Shown here piece after piece: positions 60,060 to 64,000 of a stretch of 64,000 nucleotides of DNA. Positions within the stretch are counted from its first letter, which is position 1; each line of letters opens with the position of its first letter. A model generated the notes under the pieces. It was not told the DNA's origin, made no database searches, and saw only the letters and a list, made by a program, of their open reading frames with translations. The stretch lies in assembly GCF_000237925.1 (NCBI RefSeq), contig NC_031502.1, positions 31,029,229 through 31,093,228 on the forward strand, written 5' to 3'. Origin of the DNA: Schistosoma mansoni (Eukaryota; Platyhelminthes; Trematoda; Strigeidida; Schistosomatidae). A program made the translations under genes and the position numbers.

Positions 60060-62710
60060 TGAAGCAATCCTAGGGTCGGATAAATAACGAGATCTTTTGT
60101 TAAATAACTCTCGAAGTCACGATAGTACCAGCATTAGAGTAAGAACTGACATGGATCTAGAAGATATAATTAGTAAAAAGATGCCACTAGCTACACTCGA
60201 AAACGGTCTACAATATCATGAAAAAAACGTGTTCTCCAGTAGTCACTCTGCGGAAAAAACGCTAATAGAACCTGTATCGATCGGCTATTCTCTTCAGGAG
60301 TTTTATATGCAAATGCTTGTGGTCTGATTATTAAATTATATGAACTAGGAGCATTAGTTGACGAATCAAAGTCACTCATCTTTACTATGACCGCACATTG
60401 GTTGGTCCATGACTTTGATGTTACTCTGGAATTATTGGTAGTCAACTGACTACGTATCAATAGGAATAAATACAGGAAATGACATGAGGTTCATATATAC
60501 ACAAGTAATAATGTTAACATCCGTTCTTTCGTTTGCGAATCCCATGACGGTGGAACTTGTAAAGTCACTAGCTGTGAACTCATATTTGAATGTTATACAT
60601 CTATACTCCATGTCATCTATAGTAGCCCCGTCTGATTGGTTGATGGCTTTATTTTAGAGCTTATTCATCTATGGAGCAAAAGTAACGGATATCTGAAACT
60701 AGGAGATCTCAATGCACCTGATATTAGTTGAAGTGAGATGGACACCGTAGTATCGGAAATCTTTCCGTAGTAGGCTCCCGATAACTGTAACGGAGCATGC
60801 CCAGTAAGTCAAGTATCCAAACCCAAACATTTTTAAATATTCACCCTCTGAAAAGTTCAGACACACACAATGCGAGACTTGAAATGCATGCATAGCATTA
60901 TCCATTAAGGCTAGGACTTCGTATGAAAAACAAATCGGGTAGAAAATGTGAAAATAGTTCAGAACGAGTTGCACTCTAATACAAAGAGGCGAACTCAGAG
61001 AAGTGTCGTGACATCACCAATTTCGACACATGGAAACCCGTTGATATTTGCAAGAATCGATGTTGCAAAAGCTGAAGCTTCATCAGAATACTTTAGTGAA
61101 GTGTTTTCTACTGCCGACGACGATCGACCAACAGTTACTCGTGACCATGGCAGCGTGTCGATGGATCCTGTGGTCACTGAGAAAGAAACTCTCTTACGAT
61201 TAAGTCAACTTCTCAAACCAGATATTTCTAGTGGTCCTGACGATATTCACCTTAGTGTTATGAAAGCTCTGTCGAATTCGTTAGCTGAACCTCTTCCCAT
61301 ACGGTTCGATATATCAATGATACGATCCAGACTGTCAAGATACTGGGAGTACACACCTATTATTCCGGTTTGTAGGGTGGGGAGAAGACACTTAGTCAGT
61401 TACTTTCGACCTGTTAATCTAACAAGTGTGGTTGTTAAACTATTAGAAAGTATTATTCGGGCGCCAATTCTGAACTATATATAAAGAGGCGATCTTTAGA
61501 CGAGAAAAAATACGATTGTAGGAAGTGCTTTTCATACTTGACAAATCTGTTCATTTCACGAGAAGATTGGGCGGCAGTGAAAGGTAGTAATATCCCGGTA
61601 GACCCAGTTTTCAAAGATCCCGGCGAAGTCTTTGACAATGTCTCTCATCTGTGTGTTGGATCAAATCTGGGAAGATTTAGCACCTGTTATTAAATCGTGA
61701 GAAGGGTAAATGCCTTTCTTAGTTATAGAAGACGGCGGATGCGGGCGAACGGTGCTTTGTCAACTTGATAATCTGTGAATGGTGGAGATCTTGAAGGCAA
61801 GATCCTTGATCCTCTATATTTCTACTCTGTGTGAATGACTTGCCTATTGTACCAAAGTCATCTTTTCCACTTTTCTCAAACGACATAAAGATTTGTAGAC
61901 CCATACACAGAATGTCAGATAGAATAATAAAACAGAACCACCAAAATTCACCGGTTGAATGGATGTATAGGTAGTTGCTAGAGGTTGATGCTAACAGGAC
62001 TGTGGTGCTCTAAATGAATAATTGAGAAGGTTCATATCATCACATAATATGTGGAGTTGTGTTAATTAAGATAATGAACTACAAAGATCTGGGAGTCATA
62101 ATATTCAGTGACCTTAGAACTGTAAGGCTGACGCTGCTAAAAGCTTCAGAGTTTTATCAACTATTCATAAATCATTTCAGTATTTGGACAAAGGAATATT
62201 TAGGGTATCACTCTCGACCATGGAGATGCAATATTTGGAATATGAGACTCATCAGTGAGTCACTATTTCAAATATGGAGCTAATATGTCATGGACCAAAA
62301 TCACGAAAGGTCCCTCTAGACTGTCTTGTGAAGACGACCTGAGACGTCTCAACCTAGTTCCGTTTCTCTACAAAGTTAAAAGGTGATTTACTACTGGCTA
62401 ACCGTATTCCTAGCGATGCTCTTGACACTAATATGTCTTATCTTTACTTTTTGTCTAAGACTAATCGTTTGGGAGAATATTCCAAGAAAGTTCTAAAACC
62501 GAGACCAAATCATTCAAGTCAGAAACTCCTTTTATCACATCGAAAAGTGAACAACTCGAATTCATTGCCAGGAACGTAACATCAGCGCCTGTTAAATCAT
62601 TTATGTATTCGGATGCATAAATATTGGTACGATGAGGTACAAAAATATAAGTGCGCCACAGAAAGAAATGAGGTTGTGATAGAAAGAGAATAGTAATTAC
62701 GATAAACAAT
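60060..62710 (+). mobile_element. CR1-like (SR1-type) LINE, degenerate copy with endonuclease and RT
   Basis: Pieces of a CR1/Jockey-type ORF2 lie in order. They are the start of the AP endonuclease (ANACGLI-KLYELGALVDE near 60310-60370), the endonuclease motif LGDLNAPDIS (about 60697-60726), and an RT-flanking segment (SSEYFSEVFSTAD). The RT fingers follow (SSGPDDIHLSVMKAL and YFRPVNLTSVVVKLLESII, 61190-61484), then VFDNVSH (about 61630), VNDLP and FSNDIKI (about 61830-61890). A C-terminal piece NVTSAPVKSFMY ends near 62610. The catalytic FADD motif reads FSND. The frame changes repeatedly and stops interrupt it, so the element is dead. An earlier CR1 fragment lies in opposite orientation just upstream. 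Confidence 0.82.
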
Positions 62711-62719
62711 AACAAAACT

Positions 62720-64000
62720 GAATAGAAATTAGTGTGTGAGGGTGAAATGATATCAACAATAGTAATAATGATAATAATGGGAGAGGCAGTTTATTTAGGG
62801 AAAATACAATCAGAAAACTTCTTTCACTCAATGTAAATTTCTTCAGTTACTATATTTTCAGCCTCAAAGACCGTGTGGTTAGGAAACAATACCTTCATCG
62901 CATCTAGGCTACAATCTATCGGAGCGTAGGTGGAGATGATTAAAAGACATTGGTTCTAACACCGAATCTTCCAACTCTGATGGAGTTAATTAACACAACA
63001 GCGAATAATCGATAGTTAACGAAACTCCAACCGATTACGGCTGCCTCAGTCATACAACTTTGTGAGACGACGCCAGGAAAACCAGATTTTACAGGGTCAC
63101 CGGATAAACCCATGCAAAATAGGCCGTCGGAGGCTATAGGTGGAAAGCTAAATTGTAGTACCTCACTACAGTATTGAATGCGAGTCTCAGATAAGCAACA
63201 AACAAGGATGTTAGGAATGGAGATACTACACATTGTAAAGGTTTGACGACGCTTTTTTCCGTATTACTACTAGAATCAAAGGGTGTCAGCCAAGTCAAAT
63301 CAAAACTCATGCATGAATGAGTTCGAAGATATATTTGCAAGTTTGTAGATATGTTGAAAGCGTTTGGTCCAAGCCGGATGGTGCTTGAATCTGATGCTCA
63401 TTGCGCCTTAGTTACTCGTGATCTGGTAAGGATTCATAACCGAACTTCTTCAGCTAGAGTGTGTCCAGTAAGACTAATGAGTTCAGCATCAATGTCGGAG
63501 ATTGCAAGTTTATTTCGAGAATTCACATACCGCTAGAAGACGTTTTACAGGCGTAATCAACCCTATCTCTTATGCTATCGGCATTAGTGTGAGAATGTTG
63601 AAGGAAGTTCGTTTTGGCGCCATACGCGGTTTCAGATAGACTGGTTCAGAATTCGTAGACGGTGGTAGCGTTCAACTTCCAGTCAGTCAATGACATCAGA
63701 ACGTTTAGATAGGACAGGATTTGCACCATAGGCGAGCTTTCATGAGGCGAAAATTAAAGGAATATACAAAATGTGAGCAAAGGAATAGACATGTGATCCG
63801 ATGTAAAATAAAGACAAGTATTAACAACTAGTGTTGCGTATGATTTGAGAGAATGTGGATTACACCATGAACAGTTTTTTTTGGTTTATGTGTGGACAAT
63901 GATACTACCTGGTTCCTCGAAACGAAGCAGTGTATTTTCCTCAATGGCCATTGTCCGAGCTTTTGATCTCAAAGTCATATTCTCAAGACAGTAAAGTAAC
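62720..64000. other. GC-richer unassigned sequence beyond the LINE
   Basis: Composition resembles decayed coding or transposon sequence. Besides the TatD-like frame, 63040-63170 reads IQLCETTPGKPDFTGSPDKP on the plus strand, which I cannot place. Confidence 0.4.
63351..63536 (+). CDS. Exon-like frame, faintly TatD-nuclease-like
   Basis: A possible acceptor (tttgtag) precedes DMLKAFGPSRMVLESDAH; the frame ends ...SMSEIASLFREFTYR. The pairing of an LE(S/T)DA motif with a C-terminal S-xx-EIA-x-LF-x-E-x-T-x-R helix is the pattern of TatD-family metal-dependent DNases, whose final active-site Asp lies in the ETD motif. I see no upstream TatD motifs, and the adjacent sequence is full of stops. It may be a terminal exon, a pseudogene piece or coincidence. 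Confidence 0.25.
   Translation: MLKAFGPSRMVLESDAHCALVTRDLVRIHNRTSSARVCPVRLMSSASMSEIASLFREFTYR

Overview
The window looks like a Schistosoma (blood fluke) nuclear chromosome. It is AT-rich and mostly non-coding. It carries Sm-alpha-type hammerhead-ribozyme repeats, CR1-like and RTE/SR2-like LINE fragments and a Penelope-like fragment. The host genes are split by introns, two of them only 34 and 44 nt long. The species cannot be fixed by eye; Sm-alpha copies and a second, very abundant hammerhead SINE fit either S. mansoni or the haematobium group.

Two host genes are supported, both on the minus strand and both incomplete here. At 30794-31260 lies the main exon of a neuropeptide F/Y-family prohormone: signal-like hydrophobic segment, C-terminal MNAYYLTYGRPR, and a splice donor inside the penultimate-arginine codon, the intron position diagnostic of this family. 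At 55283-58360 lie four exons encoding all but the N-terminus of PDCD5, with perfect splice phases. Weaker exon-like pieces are at 20390-20515, 15162-15300 and 63351-63536.

The rest is repeat mosaic. About 20 copies or pieces of a tRNA-like SINE are spread from 2 to 47 kb. Each intact copy has a 5' arm complementary to its own 3' part, A/B-box-like sequence, a type-I hammerhead ribozyme and a 3' end in CCCCCTTCTGA. Target-site duplications of 9-15 bp at several copies show movement by retroposition. Other families include Sm-alpha, three foldback/MITE families (2.9-3.8, 12.0-12.4 and 12.6-13.1 kb), a ~285-bp MITE with GGCGAGACTATAATTTATGGACGA ends, a ~143-bp RTE-5'-derived retroposon, and six solo LTRs from at least three families, two of them sitting inside the SINE.

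From 47.8 to 57 kb, two inverted 644-bp copies are nearly identical although the homologous sequence beyond them is clearly diverged, a pattern suggesting gene conversion. One copy sits in a PDCD5 intron. From 58.6 to 62.7 kb lies a graveyard of CR1-like LINE pieces on both strands. No CRISPR, rRNA or bona fide tRNA gene was seen.
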